A stretch of DNA of 64,000 nt from an uncultured Cellvibrio sp. (GCA_937958105.1 CALFXJ010000037.1:62001-126000), one strand, 5' to 3'; shown: positions 26,621-35,858, counted from the stretch's first letter. Translations and numbers: made by a program. The notes: generated by a model not told the origin, from the letters alone.

Positions 26621-28304
26621 GCACCCCTCGGAAAACTAATTGTGCAGTGGCGATGCCGTCACCATCATGCATGTGATTGATCTCCAGGTTGTCGCTGTCA
26701 CTACGCATCAATTGCACAAACGAAATACGCATCACATCGCTCGGCGCGACGGTCATGCCTAGGGCGGTGTCAATAGCCAGCCGCTCAACACTGGAACTGA
26801 TTTCTGCTGCGCCGGTAATGCGGCGATAAAACACCGTGCCGTCGTGCAGCCAAATGCGAATATCACGACGGCCCACTTTTGCCTGGCCAAATCGCGTGTA
26901 GCCAATCGCGCGGATATCGATCACCGTCGCCACAGTGGTCACAGTTGCCACAAGCGTTAAATCATCGGCGTGTGTTGGCAACCACAGTGGCTTTTGTCGG
27001 CCACGCAGCGCGTAAAACAATGAGCGGAATGCAGCTCGCTCAGCACGGCCATACAGCAACCAGCGATGTTGTTGCACGGGCATGGCCTTACCGGAGGTGT
27101 CCGTCAACAACGGAATGCCGGAGCCGTTATCGAGCAGCAATGTGAGTGATGCAAAACTGGACGTGAGATCTTGAGACTCTTCCGGTACCTGGTCGTAAAC
27201 CGGATAGCCTTGATACGTGAGCGCAGGGAAAACTGACGGCCAATCGCACGGTTCGGCGATTTCAAAACTGATGGCCACGCGCTGGGCCATGTCAGTCAGT
27301 CGCGCTCGCTCGGCTTGCGTAATGCGCGCAGTGCGCACCGGATATAACCGCGTACCGATTGGCCAATTGTTCTGTAGCGGGCGTTTCAGCATGATGCTGT
27401 TGTCATTAAATGATTCGATTTCCACCGTCTCATACTGAAATGCATTTTCACTGCGGAGCATGGCCAGGCCATTTGCTCTGAAATCGCGATCAACGGTATC
27501 GCACGGAATAACAATGTCATCGGTAGCAACACCGACTGTCAAATGTTGGATATCCGGGAAAAACGGTACGGCCCAAATGCGGGAGCCCCAACCAAAAAGC
27601 GCGAGGTCGAATGCCTGGCGTTCGGCACCATCAATAATAAAATCACCGGAGAGTTCGCGACGCGGTGCCAGTCGCAATGCACGGCGTTGTTCAACACCGC
27701 GCGGGCTCTGCAAAATGTCGGTAGCAAAAATTAATCGCTCGCGTACACCGTTTTCCCAATCTGGTACCCAGGCGAATGCGGTGATCCGATTGCCTGTAAT
27801 GATTAACGCGGCAATGTCTCCGTTATTGAAAACCCATTGGAGTGTTGTGTTCAGGACCGCTGGGCCATCTGGCGTGACAGCGACTTGCCACTCACGTACC
27901 TGCAACGCATTGAAACTCAACGGCGGCTCGGACTGGCCTGATAGTTCAACGCCTCCCACTACTCCCTCAATTGCTGCGAGCGGCACAGCAGTGAAGTACG
28001 AGTTCCACACTGTAACCGCTTGTGTTTGTGTACTGATGATATTGCCGAGACCCAGGAGGGGCGGACTCACATGGATCCGATGGTAAAAGTCATCACTATA
28101 ACTACCACTAGCGAAGCCGTTGATTCCCGAACCATTAGCTTCCACCGGCCATTGCGCCATAGCGTATCCAAGGACATCATTATCGCGCAACGATGAGTGG
28201 TATGGGTACCACTCATTCGCAAATCCACGCATTGCAACAGATGTATACGGATTGGCGATGCCACCTTGCGCTCCCTCCGTTAAAAAACCATTGATGACAG
28301 CCAC
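26604..28304 (-). CDS. Phage tail/baseplate structural protein (uncharacterised)
   Basis: 566 residues from a GTG at 28304 that follows a GGAG by seven bases; the frame is open to 28334, but that start would overlap the upstream gene by 28 bp. The C-terminal two-thirds contain repeated beta-strand-rich stretches (RREWLLYGRAER-like segments: HRWLLYGRAERAAFRSL, then WLPTHADDLTL). This resembles distal tail proteins of Mu-like siphoviruses located between the tape measure and the BR0599 gene. No enzymatic motif seen. Confidence 0.65.
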   Translation of the reverse strand: MAVINGFLTEGAQGGIANPYTSVAMRGFANEWYPYHSSLRDNDVLGYAMAQWPVEANGSGINGFASGSYSDDFYHRIHVSPPLLGLGNIISTQTQAVTVWNSYFTAVPLAAIEGVVGGVELSGQSEPPLSFNALQVREWQVAVTPDGPAVLNTTLQWVFNNGDIAALIITGNRITAFAWVPDWENGVRERLIFATDILQSPRGVEQRRALRLAPRRELSGDFIIDGAERQAFDLALFGWGSRIWAVPFFPDIQHLTVGVATDDIVIPCDTVDRDFRANGLAMLRSENAFQYETVEIESFNDNSIMLKRPLQNNWPIGTRLYPVRTARITQAERARLTDMAQRVAISFEIAEPCDWPSVFPALTYQGYPVYDQVPEESQDLTSSFASLTLLLDNGSGIPLLTDTSGKAMPVQQHRWLLYGRAERAAFRSLFYALRGRQKPLWLPTHADDLTLVATVTTVATVIDIRAIGYTRFGQAKVGRRDIRIWLHDGTVFYRRITGAAEISSSVERLAIDTALGMTVAPSDVMRISFVQLMRSDSDNLEINHMHDGDGIATAQLVFRGVRDDDL

Positions 28305-28306
28305 TA

Positions 28307-29272
28307 TTACACTCCATCGTACTTTATGGCCCAACCGAACGTGCCACTATGGTCAATTCCATCGCCTCCATTGCGATTGTCTGAATTTTTTTTATACCAA
28401 GGGTAAATCACCCACCGATCCCCTCCCAAGGTCAGGATCTGTCCAGGTACATAATTGTCGACACGGAGATAACGGGCGTTACGCACCTCGACAACAGGAG
28501 TACTTTTTTGCGATGACTGCCAGACGAACGCGTGGATGGGTAGTAGAACTGCCTCGGCATTGTAAGTATTAGGCTGTGTGTCCAATAAGTTTGATACTGG
28601 GAGTATTGCGTTGAAGGCATCTGTTGCGATCACCGTGGATCCAAATGCGTTGACATTACCAGCCCAGTCTCTACCGTTGAGAGAGTGTTGAATTGTACAG
28701 TTATTTGTGCGGCTAGGGATCGTTGCGTCAGACCGCGTCTGCCAGAACAACGCACCAGAACTATAGGAGCTAGTACTTTGAGAGCCTCCCCCGCTGGAAC
28801 TTATGGCTAGTCCACCACCGGAGCCGCCACCCCCTCCAGTACGTGAGGTAGCTCCCAGCCATAACCCTGTACCAGGCAGTCCGGGATTATCTGAGACGCC
28901 AAATGCCATCCACCAGTAACATTCAACATTAAAATTTGCAACCACAAAAACTTCGTCTGGATTGTTAAAAATAAATATATTGTATGTCATTGGCCACGAC
29001 TCAACGCCGATGGTTGGGTGCGGCCTTCCAAAGCGCGGGCGAGTGGTGGATGGAAGCACCAGATCTCCATCATTCAATCCTGTCCCACCTTGCATGATAA
29101 TCCCTGGTCCCAAAGTAGAATCGCTACTGTTATTGATGGTCGCTCTTACATACGCAACACCTTTTGAGATAGTGTCACCATCTTCCTGGACCCAGCCCTC
29201 ATTTACACACGCGGAAAATAATGCAGCGCGCAGGTCAGCAAAACTATTGGCAATACCGTTATAAAATGGCAT
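28307..29272 (-). CDS. Phage tail structural protein (uncharacterised)
   Basis: 321 residues. An N-terminal domain (FADLRAALFSACVNEGWVQEDGDTISKGVAYVRAT) precedes a beta-rich body, a Gly/Ser-rich linker near residues 145-170 (TGGGGGSGGG, SSGGGS) and a C-terminal domain with YLRVDNYVPGQILTLGGDRWVIYPWYKK. The N-terminal stretch occurs in similar genes downstream of tape measures in Mu-like siphoviruses. Its stop lies 2 bp before the next start. It is a little richer in A and T than the head genes. Confidence 0.6.
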   Translation of the reverse strand: MPFYNGIANSFADLRAALFSACVNEGWVQEDGDTISKGVAYVRATINNSSDSTLGPGIIMQGGTGLNDGDLVLPSTTRPRFGRPHPTIGVESWPMTYNIFIFNNPDEVFVVANFNVECYWWMAFGVSDNPGLPGTGLWLGATSRTGGGGGSGGGLAISSSGGGSQSTSSYSSGALFWQTRSDATIPSRTNNCTIQHSLNGRDWAGNVNAFGSTVIATDAFNAILPVSNLLDTQPNTYNAEAVLLPIHAFVWQSSQKSTPVVEVRNARYLRVDNYVPGQILTLGGDRWVIYPWYKKNSDNRNGGDGIDHSGTFGWAIKYDGV

Positions 29273-30126
29273 CAGTCATCTAACCTCATCGCGTAATAAT
29301 CAATAAACCCAGTCCGTGATACATCCTGGATGACAACATAACTCTCGCTGTTGATCTCGAGCGTATTCTCTACCGCGTTGTTAAAACCGCTGATGTAGCT
29401 AATGCCATCCAACTCACCATAAATATTGCCGCTACCGGTTAACATCACTTTATGCAGTGAATAGTATCCCTCAACATCTCTTAACTCAGATTGCTGAGTA
29501 CTGGTTCCCTGCCGAGCGATATAGACGTTGTTCCATGGCCATGCACTTGGCTGGATCCATGAGCCAGTGTTAAATCTCATCAGGAAGTTTCCTCTTGAGC
29601 CTTTATAGGGGATCGAATGCGTGACATCACTGAAACGTGTGGCTGGCTCACCGCTTAACATACCGGCGCAAACAATTGGTAGTGGAAACTGTCCAGGTGA
29701 CGCATATGGTAAAAATTTACCTACATATGCCGACTCATAAACCGGCGTGCCGACCTTCATCGCAAGCGCAATGCGTTGCGGGTTTAACGTGAGCCAATAA
29801 TCGATGCGGTTGTTGTGCGCGGGGATTCCGCTGAGCATTGCACCAGGTTGGGTTTCAAAACTGTTGCCCGGCACATAGCCAATAAAGGCGGCCACGGTCA
29901 TGTTGTAATAATCCGCACCAGCGTTTTGATAACAGCGGAAGCCCATATAAATTTCTTCCGTACCACTGAAACCCGGTGCCATCATTATCAGCTCGCGATT
30001 AGCAATAGCTGTGTCATAACGCAGAATTGTGTAGCCGTTCGCCTCGGCAAACGTCTTGATCTTGTCGAGCATCATGTAATGCGCGAGCGTGCCAGCGTTT
30101 TCTACAAAACCTATTTCGTGTGGCAT
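29272..30126 (-). CDS. Phage tail structural protein (uncharacterised)
   Basis: 284 residues, beginning MPHEIGFVENAGTLAHYMMLDKIKTFAEANGYTILRYD. It contains a strand-rich region with EIYMGFRCYQNAGADYYNMTVAAFIGYVPG and, near the end, DGISYISGFNNAVENTLEINSESYVVIQDVSRT. Its start lies 3 bp after the tape-measure stop and it overlaps the next gene by one base. I recognise it only as a member of the tail-tip set; its exact role is unknown. Confidence 0.6.
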   Translation of the reverse strand: MPHEIGFVENAGTLAHYMMLDKIKTFAEANGYTILRYDTAIANRELIMMAPGFSGTEEIYMGFRCYQNAGADYYNMTVAAFIGYVPGNSFETQPGAMLSGIPAHNNRIDYWLTLNPQRIALAMKVGTPVYESAYVGKFLPYASPGQFPLPIVCAGMLSGEPATRFSDVTHSIPYKGSRGNFLMRFNTGSWIQPSAWPWNNVYIARQGTSTQQSELRDVEGYYSLHKVMLTGSGNIYGELDGISYISGFNNAVENTLEINSESYVVIQDVSRTGFIDYYAMRLDD

Positions 30127-30128
30127 AG

Positions 30129-32714
30129 TTAACCCAGTTTCATCGCTTGTTTGAATTTCTGCGGATCGCGGCTGATCTGCACGATCATCGAGTTTTTACC
30201 CAGATCGGAATTGATGATGTCGCCAATGCGCTGCGGGTCATCGACTAAATAAAAATTCTGGGAGTTGGTAAGGTTCGCACTGAACGCCGCTGCTGGCTCG
30301 GCCAGTTTTGCATTGCCCATCGTGGGCGATGGCATGGCCGGCGCAGGTACGCCGGCGAGACCGCCTGTGTTGTGATAAGCGGGTGCCCAGTCAGCCAGTG
30401 CAGCCATGCCGCGTGCGTTGAAATCGTGAAGAAAACTCTCGGCACTCGGCTGGCGCGTCACCTGGTTGCGCACCACGAACTCTTTATTGGTCAGCATCGC
30501 GGGGATGCTGTCGTGCGTTGTGGGTGCACCGGCGACGTTTACAGAACCGCCATCGTTAAAGCCAAAGTAGCTACCGATTGCATTCGCCGCTGTACCGACC
30601 CAACCGTTATCACCGCTACCGCCACCACTGCCGAAGGCGCTTTTCGTCAGCGTTTGGGCAAGCTCTTGCGCTTGAATACGGATCATCGCATCGAGCACGG
30701 CGGTGCCTAGATCGCGGATTGCATCGCGGAAAGTCAGTGTGCCTTTTGTCAGCCCGAATAGTGCTTCTGTTAACCCGGATTCGACGGTGTTGCGCAGCGT
30801 TGCCTGGAATAAATCCAGCGTGTAACGCAGCTGCTCGGATTGCGCGTTCAGTTGTGCCAGTGCGGCACCAGCGGCTTGTCCCACTTCGCCGGGCTGCTGC
30901 GCGAGTTCTTCCAGGAGCGGGCGTTGCTTTTCCAGCTCGGCATAGGTTTCGCGGTGCAGTTCGACTATGCGGCGGCGGGCTTCGGCTTCGGTGATGAGTC
31001 CGGCTTCGCGCTGGGCGTTGATGGAGGTTTCTTGTTGTTGCTGGTTTTGGAGTACGCGATCGATTTCATCCTGAGCGGTTTTGAAACGCGCACGGAGTTG
31101 TTCCAGGTCGAGCAGATTGTTGATGATGGCTTGGCCAGCCTCGTCGCCACGTTCTTCCAGGCGCTTTAACAAATCGCCATAGCGGGTTTCAAATTCGACC
31201 TGAATGGCTTCCTGTTCTTTGCCTTGCGCCTGTAACAACCGCACACGTAATTCCGCTACTTTTTTGGCGTCGTCTTCGAGCTGCTTCAGGCGTTTTTTCT
31301 CAGCCTCAGGATCGTTGGCTGTTAAATCAATTGTTCGATCTCTTGCTTGCTCGCGGAGTGCAGCGATTTCTGCCGCGCGTGCATTACGGGCTTCTTCGCG
31401 GGATTTGCGCTCATTCTCCCTGCGCTTTCTCTCCGCTTCATCAACTTCCAGTGTCGCATCCCGCTCCTCAAGAATTGACGCTATTGAATCCTTGCGAAGT
31501 TGGGATATCTGCGCTTGTCGTGTTTTCCAAGCGTTGAATGCCTGTTCAATGGTGTCGTCCGTAAATGCAGACTTTATGGTGGCAGACAAAAGTACAGCAT
31601 TTGCCGTAATGCGATCAAACAGAACGATGATTTCTGTTGCTGCAAGCTGTATAGCAGCCCGGATATTTGCGGGCAGCTCCCGGAATGCTTTTATCAAAAA
31701 CTGGTTTAATCCATCTCCGCTTGTTTCAATATCATCGAAACTAAGTCCCGCCGCTTCAGCGAGGCGGTTGAAGTCTTCACTTAACAAGTCAAACGTGTTG
31801 CCCCAAATTTCCAGTGTTTCAATAGCGCCTTCGGTCAACGCACCACTATCCAACCATGCCGTCAAATCACCCAACGCGGAGGCGAATGCTTGGCTCGAAC
31901 CGGTAGCTACGTCCAGCTCACCAATTACACGCGTGATCGAGTTGCCCAACACAGTCAATGCTTGACCGCCAGTGACTTGAATGCGAGAAAATCGCTCATC
32001 TACGGCACCCGCTGATTTTTGCAGCGCTGTGATCAACGACTCAGAAGTCAGCCGCCCCTCTGCACCCAGTGCGCGTAGTTGACCAACGGTGACATCCAAG
32101 CCTTCCGCGATGGCCTGAGCCAGTGCGGGAGCCTGCTCAAGAACAGAATTTAATTCCTCGCCACGCAGTGTGCCTGATGCAAATGCCTGCCCCAGCTGCA
32201 CCAGAGCTGCCTCCGCACCCGCGCCAGATGTGCCGCTGATTGCAAGCGTTTTGTTGACCGTGGAGACAATGTCCTCTAATCCGGCGGCAGATAACCCGAG
32301 ACTGTCCGCGTTGGTCGCAATGCGCTGGTATAACTCGGCAGTGGCAGTTAATGGTGCGCGAGCTTCTTGCGCAATGCGGAAAACGGCATCCTGGGCTGCG
32401 GCAAGCTCTTCAGAACCTTCCGTTACCAGTGCCAGCCGGTTTGTGATAGTAGTGTAAGCTTCGGTTGCTCGGGCGATCTCGCGTGTCGAGAAGGCCAAAC
32501 CCAGCAGTGTTGCAATTCGGCTTAATAGCGCAGGCAGCTGTGATGCGTCACGCCGCATTTTATCCAGAGAACCAGATGCAGAATTAAACCGACGCGCTCC
32601 GCGCTCTGCGGTGCTTCCGGTCTTATCGAGCGACTGCTCTAGTTTTGATATTGACTGGCGAGCACGCTCAAGATCGGCGCGAATGCGTAAGGAAATTTCG
32701 AGGTCTTTAGCCAT
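30129..32714 (-). CDS. Tail tape measure protein
   Basis: 861 residues; the length sets tail length, suggesting a siphoviral tail of roughly 130 nm by the usual 0.15 nm per residue rule. The N-terminal tape-measure domain is recognisable (FSTREIARATEAYTTITNRLALVTEGSEEL, ATNADSLGLSAAGLEDIVSTVNK, SGTLRGEELNSVLEQAPALAQAIAEGL). A long charged coiled coil (about 400-640) and a Gly-rich C-terminal stretch follow. It is the first gene of a late operon: the 20-bp late palindrome lies 57 bp upstream. Confidence 0.92.
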   Translation of the reverse strand: MAKDLEISLRIRADLERARQSISKLEQSLDKTGSTAERGARRFNSASGSLDKMRRDASQLPALLSRIATLLGLAFSTREIARATEAYTTITNRLALVTEGSEELAAAQDAVFRIAQEARAPLTATAELYQRIATNADSLGLSAAGLEDIVSTVNKTLAISGTSGAGAEAALVQLGQAFASGTLRGEELNSVLEQAPALAQAIAEGLDVTVGQLRALGAEGRLTSESLITALQKSAGAVDERFSRIQVTGGQALTVLGNSITRVIGELDVATGSSQAFASALGDLTAWLDSGALTEGAIETLEIWGNTFDLLSEDFNRLAEAAGLSFDDIETSGDGLNQFLIKAFRELPANIRAAIQLAATEIIVLFDRITANAVLLSATIKSAFTDDTIEQAFNAWKTRQAQISQLRKDSIASILEERDATLEVDEAERKRRENERKSREEARNARAAEIAALREQARDRTIDLTANDPEAEKKRLKQLEDDAKKVAELRVRLLQAQGKEQEAIQVEFETRYGDLLKRLEERGDEAGQAIINNLLDLEQLRARFKTAQDEIDRVLQNQQQQETSINAQREAGLITEAEARRRIVELHRETYAELEKQRPLLEELAQQPGEVGQAAGAALAQLNAQSEQLRYTLDLFQATLRNTVESGLTEALFGLTKGTLTFRDAIRDLGTAVLDAMIRIQAQELAQTLTKSAFGSGGGSGDNGWVGTAANAIGSYFGFNDGGSVNVAGAPTTHDSIPAMLTNKEFVVRNQVTRQPSAESFLHDFNARGMAALADWAPAYHNTGGLAGVPAPAMPSPTMGNAKLAEPAAAFSANLTNSQNFYLVDDPQRIGDIINSDLGKNSMIVQISRDPQKFKQAMKLG

Positions 32715-32744
32715 GAGTCCGCATCAGTATGGGGTGATGCGAAC

Positions 32745-32790
32745 ATTGTCACGCGCGCGCGCGAATTTGTATTTTGACACGTGTCAAAAT
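32745..32790 (-). promoter_or_regulatory. Late promoter 3: activator palindrome and -10 before the tape-measure gene
   Basis: A perfect 20-bp palindrome, ATTTTGACACGTGTCAAAAT (32771-32790), is followed on the minus strand by ACA, an alternating CGCGC tract and a -10-like GACAAT (32750-32745). There is no separate -35 at normal spacing, as expected of an activated promoter. Identical palindromes occur at 38506-38525 and 46331-46350. Confidence 0.8.
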
Positions 32791-32800
32791 CAGCAAACAC

Positions 32801-32822
32801 AAAAAAGCCCGCAGTGCGGGCT
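32801..32822 (-). terminator. Intrinsic terminator between two late tail operons
   Basis: The stem AGCCCG/CGGGCT (32806-32811 with 32817-32822, 5-nt loop) is followed on the minus strand by TTTTTT. It overlaps the last bases of the tail-chaperone gene and lies directly in front of the next late promoter palindrome. Confidence 0.85.
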
Positions 32823-33012
32823 ATGTATTTTTTAATAGTGCCTTAACATGCTCGTCGGCTTTCGATCCACCAGCAAATGCCTTATTCACATCCACTACTA
32901 GCGCTGCTCTGACACGCATATTGTTCCGTATCGTAGCCTCGTAATGGAGCATAATCTGGCGCTGAGTGTAATTACCAATATCTTCGATATTATGATTTCC
33001 AGCAATCAACAC
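32821..33012 (-). CDS. Tail assembly chaperone, downstream (T-like) part
   Basis: 63 residues from a GTG at 33012 that overlaps the end of the preceding gene. The reading frame is also open upstream in the -1 frame of that gene and stays protein-like there (SRWSDIYAV), continuing into LIAGNHNIEDIGNYTQRQIMLHYEA. This is the arrangement of the G/GT tail chaperones of siphoviruses, where the second part is made by a -1 ribosomal frameshift. Candidate slip site: the A-GGA-AAT codons about 35 bp before the first gene's stop. Translation from the GTG is the alternative. Confidence 0.6.
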   Translation of the reverse strand: MLIAGNHNIEDIGNYTQRQIMLHYEATIRNNMRVRAALVVDVNKAFAGGSKADEHVKALLKNT

Positions 33013-33467
33013 GGCATAGATGTCGGACCATCGAGATTTTGATTTCCTTGCGTCTGCAGCTGGTTGCGATCCCGTCTCTCCATGACACGCCGAATAAAAA
33101 GATGGCTATTTACGCACCACCACAGGTACAACAGTCGCTCCCCGTCGCTTGGCTCCAGCTGATCAATATTTTCCTTTGCTAAACCTGTGGACTTCATCAG
33201 CATAGTTAACACTACGTCAGAGTTTTGCGAGAGCATGATGAACACCTGGTCGTCATCAATAGGCTCATCAGACATCAATAGACGCTCTAAGTCGTTAATG
33301 ATCGGCTGGGCCATTGCGCGCATTTTTAACCACTCAACAAAACTGTATTCACGCACAATAATTTCGTGATCACCAATGAAGATAGCTCTATCTGGATGCA
33401 GTATCTCCAAATCATCCGCACCAGTGTCTGCTTTTTTCGCTACAGGTTTTTCAATCCGCTTTGCCAT
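33006..33467 (-). CDS. Tail assembly chaperone (G-like)
   Basis: 153 residues. An adjacent in-frame ATG one codon upstream is too close to the AAGGAG Shine-Dalgarno. The protein is acidic and helical, with DRAIFIGDHEIIVREYSFVEWLKMRAMAQPIINDLERLL and the family-like ending SDGERLLYLWWCVNSHLFIRRVMERR. It lies between the tail-tube and tape-measure genes, where the tail chaperone is always found. It should bind the tape measure during tail assembly. Confidence 0.75.
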   Translation of the reverse strand: MAKRIEKPVAKKADTGADDLEILHPDRAIFIGDHEIIVREYSFVEWLKMRAMAQPIINDLERLLMSDEPIDDDQVFIMLSQNSDVVLTMLMKSTGLAKENIDQLEPSDGERLLYLWWCVNSHLFIRRVMERRDRNQLQTQGNQNLDGPTSMPC

Positions 33468-33478
33468 CATCTACTCCT

Positions 33479-34219
33479 TTAAACAGCTGCTTTGTTGCGC
33501 ACGCGACCAAATCCGCCAAGGTTGGCATCACCCGCGTTCAACGGGTCGTACAACACGCTCGCGGTCAATGGGATATTGCCATATTCGTCTGTAATCAGAC
33601 TTAAATCGCCAACCGGGTTAAAACGTACCTTGTACAAATCCAGCAGCACGGGTTCGTTGTTGTCGGTGTTGATACCGTCGAGCATTAACCAGCGCTCGGG
33701 TGGTTGCTCAGTGAAAATGGTTGCGGCTTGGACGGCGGCATACTCGTAATCTGCCTCAATGGGATCAGCTTGCGCGGTCAACATTTCGATAATGCCGGCG
33801 CTCTCGGAATAGATGCTGTAGTCAGTACCCAGCACCAGCGGTGTACCTGCATCATCCAGCACGAGATCAGATATGAAACCGTGTTCCAATCGCACCAGGT
33901 CGCCTACGGCCAACGGGGACGGCAGCGCCTCTCCGGTCACGGTGCTGCCAGCAATATCCAGGTTGGTGGCGTACAACGCGAGCGCGATGCTTTGCGCGGT
34001 CCATTCGTCTGCAGTAAGGTTGAGGTTGGCGGTTTTGGAACCGGCGAGCATACCGATCTGCAAGCGGTTACCGGTGTAGCTTTCGTTTTTGGTTACGTTG
34101 TTGGTTTGCAGCTGTAATTGCAACGTGGGCACGTTACCCAGCCAGGTAAATTTTACCGCCTTACCCTGTGCGGTGCGTTCGGCAAGCATCACCTTGCCTT
34201 GGAACGAAAATAAACTCAT
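33479..34219 (-). CDS. Major tail tube protein
   Basis: 246 residues, MSLFSFQGKVMLAERTAQGK. A beta-rich protein with the N-terminal pattern of Mu-like siphovirus tail-tube subunits (GNVPTLQLQLQTNNVTKNESYTGNR, ILYSIYSESAGIIEML-like strand DYSIYSESAGIIEML, RFNPVGDLSLITDEYGNIPL). It is the only tube gene and no sheath gene follows, so the tail is non-contractile. It should polymerise as hexameric rings around the tape measure. Confidence 0.82.
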   Translation of the reverse strand: MSLFSFQGKVMLAERTAQGKAVKFTWLGNVPTLQLQLQTNNVTKNESYTGNRLQIGMLAGSKTANLNLTADEWTAQSIALALYATNLDIAGSTVTGEALPSPLAVGDLVRLEHGFISDLVLDDAGTPLVLGTDYSIYSESAGIIEMLTAQADPIEADYEYAAVQAATIFTEQPPERWLMLDGINTDNNEPVLLDLYKVRFNPVGDLSLITDEYGNIPLTASVLYDPLNAGDANLGGFGRVRNKAAV

Positions 34220-34260
34220 GACGATTCTCCTGAGTAAGTGCGATAAAAAAATAACGGCGA

Positions 34261-34431
34261 TTACTTCGCCGCAGTGCCTGCGATTTTGCCCTTGCTAATC
34301 AACCAGTCTTTTTGCTTGGTTGTTACGGTGATCTGGTCACCGGCCTTGCAGTCCTTGCCCGCGTGTTTGTGGCTGGCGGTCAGGGTGACGGTTTCGCGGG
34401 TAACAGCGGCTTCTTCTTTTTTGCGGCTCAT
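34261..34431 (-). CDS. Small phage protein, DUF7210-like
   Basis: 56 residues from the ATG at 34431, which overlaps the stop of the preceding gene (ATGA); the frame is open to 34476. The sequence ETVTLTASHKHAGKDCKAGDQITVTTKQKDWLISKGKI is the typical short strand-rich protein encoded between the tail-terminator and tail-tube genes of Mu-like phages. Function unknown; it may help close the head-tail joint. Confidence 0.7.
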   Translation of the reverse strand: MSRKKEEAAVTRETVTLTASHKHAGKDCKAGDQITVTTKQKDWLISKGKIAGTAAK

Positions 34432-34877
34432 GCGCCACCTCCAATAAAGTGTTGGGTTTGATAAACGTCGATCCACAGTAAAACGTTGGCATCAAAGTCG
34501 AGCACGTTGCCGTCGATCAATGCGCATTCACGACTGCCTTCTAACGCTGGCTTCCAGCCAATCAGTTGTTGCCGTATGCGCTCGATCAGTGGGTCCAACT
34601 CTTCCGCGCTTTCCACACCCTTGCGGGTATCGCGGAAATTCTTTACAGCGGTGACCACGCCGAAATTCACAATCATCCGCTGCCGCCCTGCCTTGGGCGG
34701 CTCGCCATCCCAGCGTTCGTTGGCCAGTAACACGAACGTGGTGAGTGCCCGAAAATCGCTGAGCTTTTCAATGCTCGCGTATTGCGCGGCGCTGTTGACT
34801 TGCTCCAGCTCTGTACGCGGAATCGTGCTGGTTAACCGGTCGATCACCAGTCGCGTCGGGAATGGCTTAGCGGCCAT
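34428..34877 (-). CDS. Tail terminator-like protein (Mu gp37-like)
   Basis: 149 residues from the ATG at 34877, overlapping the gp36-like gene's stop (ATGA). The sequence FRALTTFVLLANERWDGEPPKAGRQRMIVNFGVVTAVKNFRDTRKG and DPLIERIRQQLIGWKP is characteristic of the Mu gp37 group, tail-end proteins that cap the tube near the head. It sits between gp36-like and tube genes, as in Mu. Confidence 0.82.
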   Translation of the reverse strand: MAAKPFPTRLVIDRLTSTIPRTELEQVNSAAQYASIEKLSDFRALTTFVLLANERWDGEPPKAGRQRMIVNFGVVTAVKNFRDTRKGVESAEELDPLIERIRQQLIGWKPALEGSRECALIDGNVLDFDANVLLWIDVYQTQHFIGGGA

Positions 34878-35386
34878 CAATAATCCCTCAGTGCATCGCG
34901 CAGTGTGAAACTGCCGCAGGTAAATTCCGGCGAGCCGGTGCCTGGTGGGGTTTGTTCGTCACCAATGCCTAGGCTCAATTTGCCTTCCGCCACTTTTTCC
35001 AGTGCGCGAATGGCGTCTTTGTAGTTGCGCAAAATCGGATCAGTGCTTTCCGCTGTGAGGCGGTCTTTATGCAACAGGTAGCGAGTGATATCTCGCGACC
35101 AGGTCACCACCAATCTGTTGACAGGATTCAATGGCAATTCATAGCCGCGCTTTGCCAGGTAGCCATCAATCAAACCATCGGCATCCGCCACAGCATCATC
35201 AATGCGCTGCAGTGCTGCATCGGCTTCGACGATATCTTCCGGCGCGTACGCACTCCGATCACCACCAGTTAACGTCAGCTCCATTAACTCCGCATCGATA
35301 ACGGGGTAATGCTCATCTGTGGCTACCTGAGCCAGTTCGCGAGCGCCGGGTCGCTCGGCAAGTTGTGCGTGGGTGACGTAGGGCAT
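34877..35386 (-). CDS. Mu gp36-like protein (DUF1320), head-tail connector
   Basis: 169 residues from MPYVTHAQLAERPGARELAQ at 35386; the open frame begins four codons earlier. DUF1320 features are AALQRIDDAVADADGLIDGYLAKRGYELPL and VTWSRDITRYLLHKDR. Members occupy the portal-adjacent connector position in Mu-like and other phages. It ends in an ATGA overlap with the next gene. Confidence 0.85.
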   Translation of the reverse strand: MPYVTHAQLAERPGARELAQVATDEHYPVIDAELMELTLTGGDRSAYAPEDIVEADAALQRIDDAVADADGLIDGYLAKRGYELPLNPVNRLVVTWSRDITRYLLHKDRLTAESTDPILRNYKDAIRALEKVAEGKLSLGIGDEQTPPGTGSPEFTCGSFTLRDALRDY

Positions 35387-35462
35387 AACGCAACTCAAAA
35401 ATGAAATGATTGTTCGTGCCGGTTTTTTTGATCATCAAGTGAACCGGAAACACTCTCGCGGG

Positions 35463-35798
35463 CTATTCCGCAGGCTCGACCGGAACCGCCTTGATCGCCG
35501 CCACCAGGTCGGCCTTATTCATTTTCTGCGCGCCTTCAATGCCCATGTCGGTCGCGATTTGTTTCAACTCATCAGCTTTCATTTGGCTGAGCTCGACGGT
35601 ATCGCTATCGGCAGTTACTGCACCGGTGATATTGCCCTGTGGTTCCGCATCGGCGGCCACCTCGGCAATTCGGATACTGCCGTTGCGCAGTAGGATTTGA
35701 ATCTGCTCATTGCTCAACCCGTCTACAGGCTGGCCGGGGGCAATGGTTTTTTTACCTAATCCGACACGACCCACGGCGACGTAATTTTTCTGTGACAT
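35463..35798 (-). CDS. Phage head protein with C-terminal SAP/Rho-N-like domain
   Basis: 111 residues. Residues about 1-45 (VAVGRVGLGKKTIAPGQPVDGLSNEQIQILLRNGSIR) are strand-rich; after an acidic linker, LSQMKADELKQIATDMGIEGAQKMNKADLVAAIKA is a helix-extended-loop-helix of the SAP/Rho-N type often seen in phage head proteins. Found between the capsid and gp36-like genes. Function not known. Confidence 0.7.
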   Translation of the reverse strand: MSQKNYVAVGRVGLGKKTIAPGQPVDGLSNEQIQILLRNGSIRIAEVAADAEPQGNITGAVTADSDTVELSQMKADELKQIATDMGIEGAQKMNKADLVAAIKAVPVEPAE

Positions 35799-35858
35799 AA
35801 CTCACCTCAATGATTGCTGTTAAATCCCGTCCCTGGGTTGCATGGCTATTGCGCGGGA

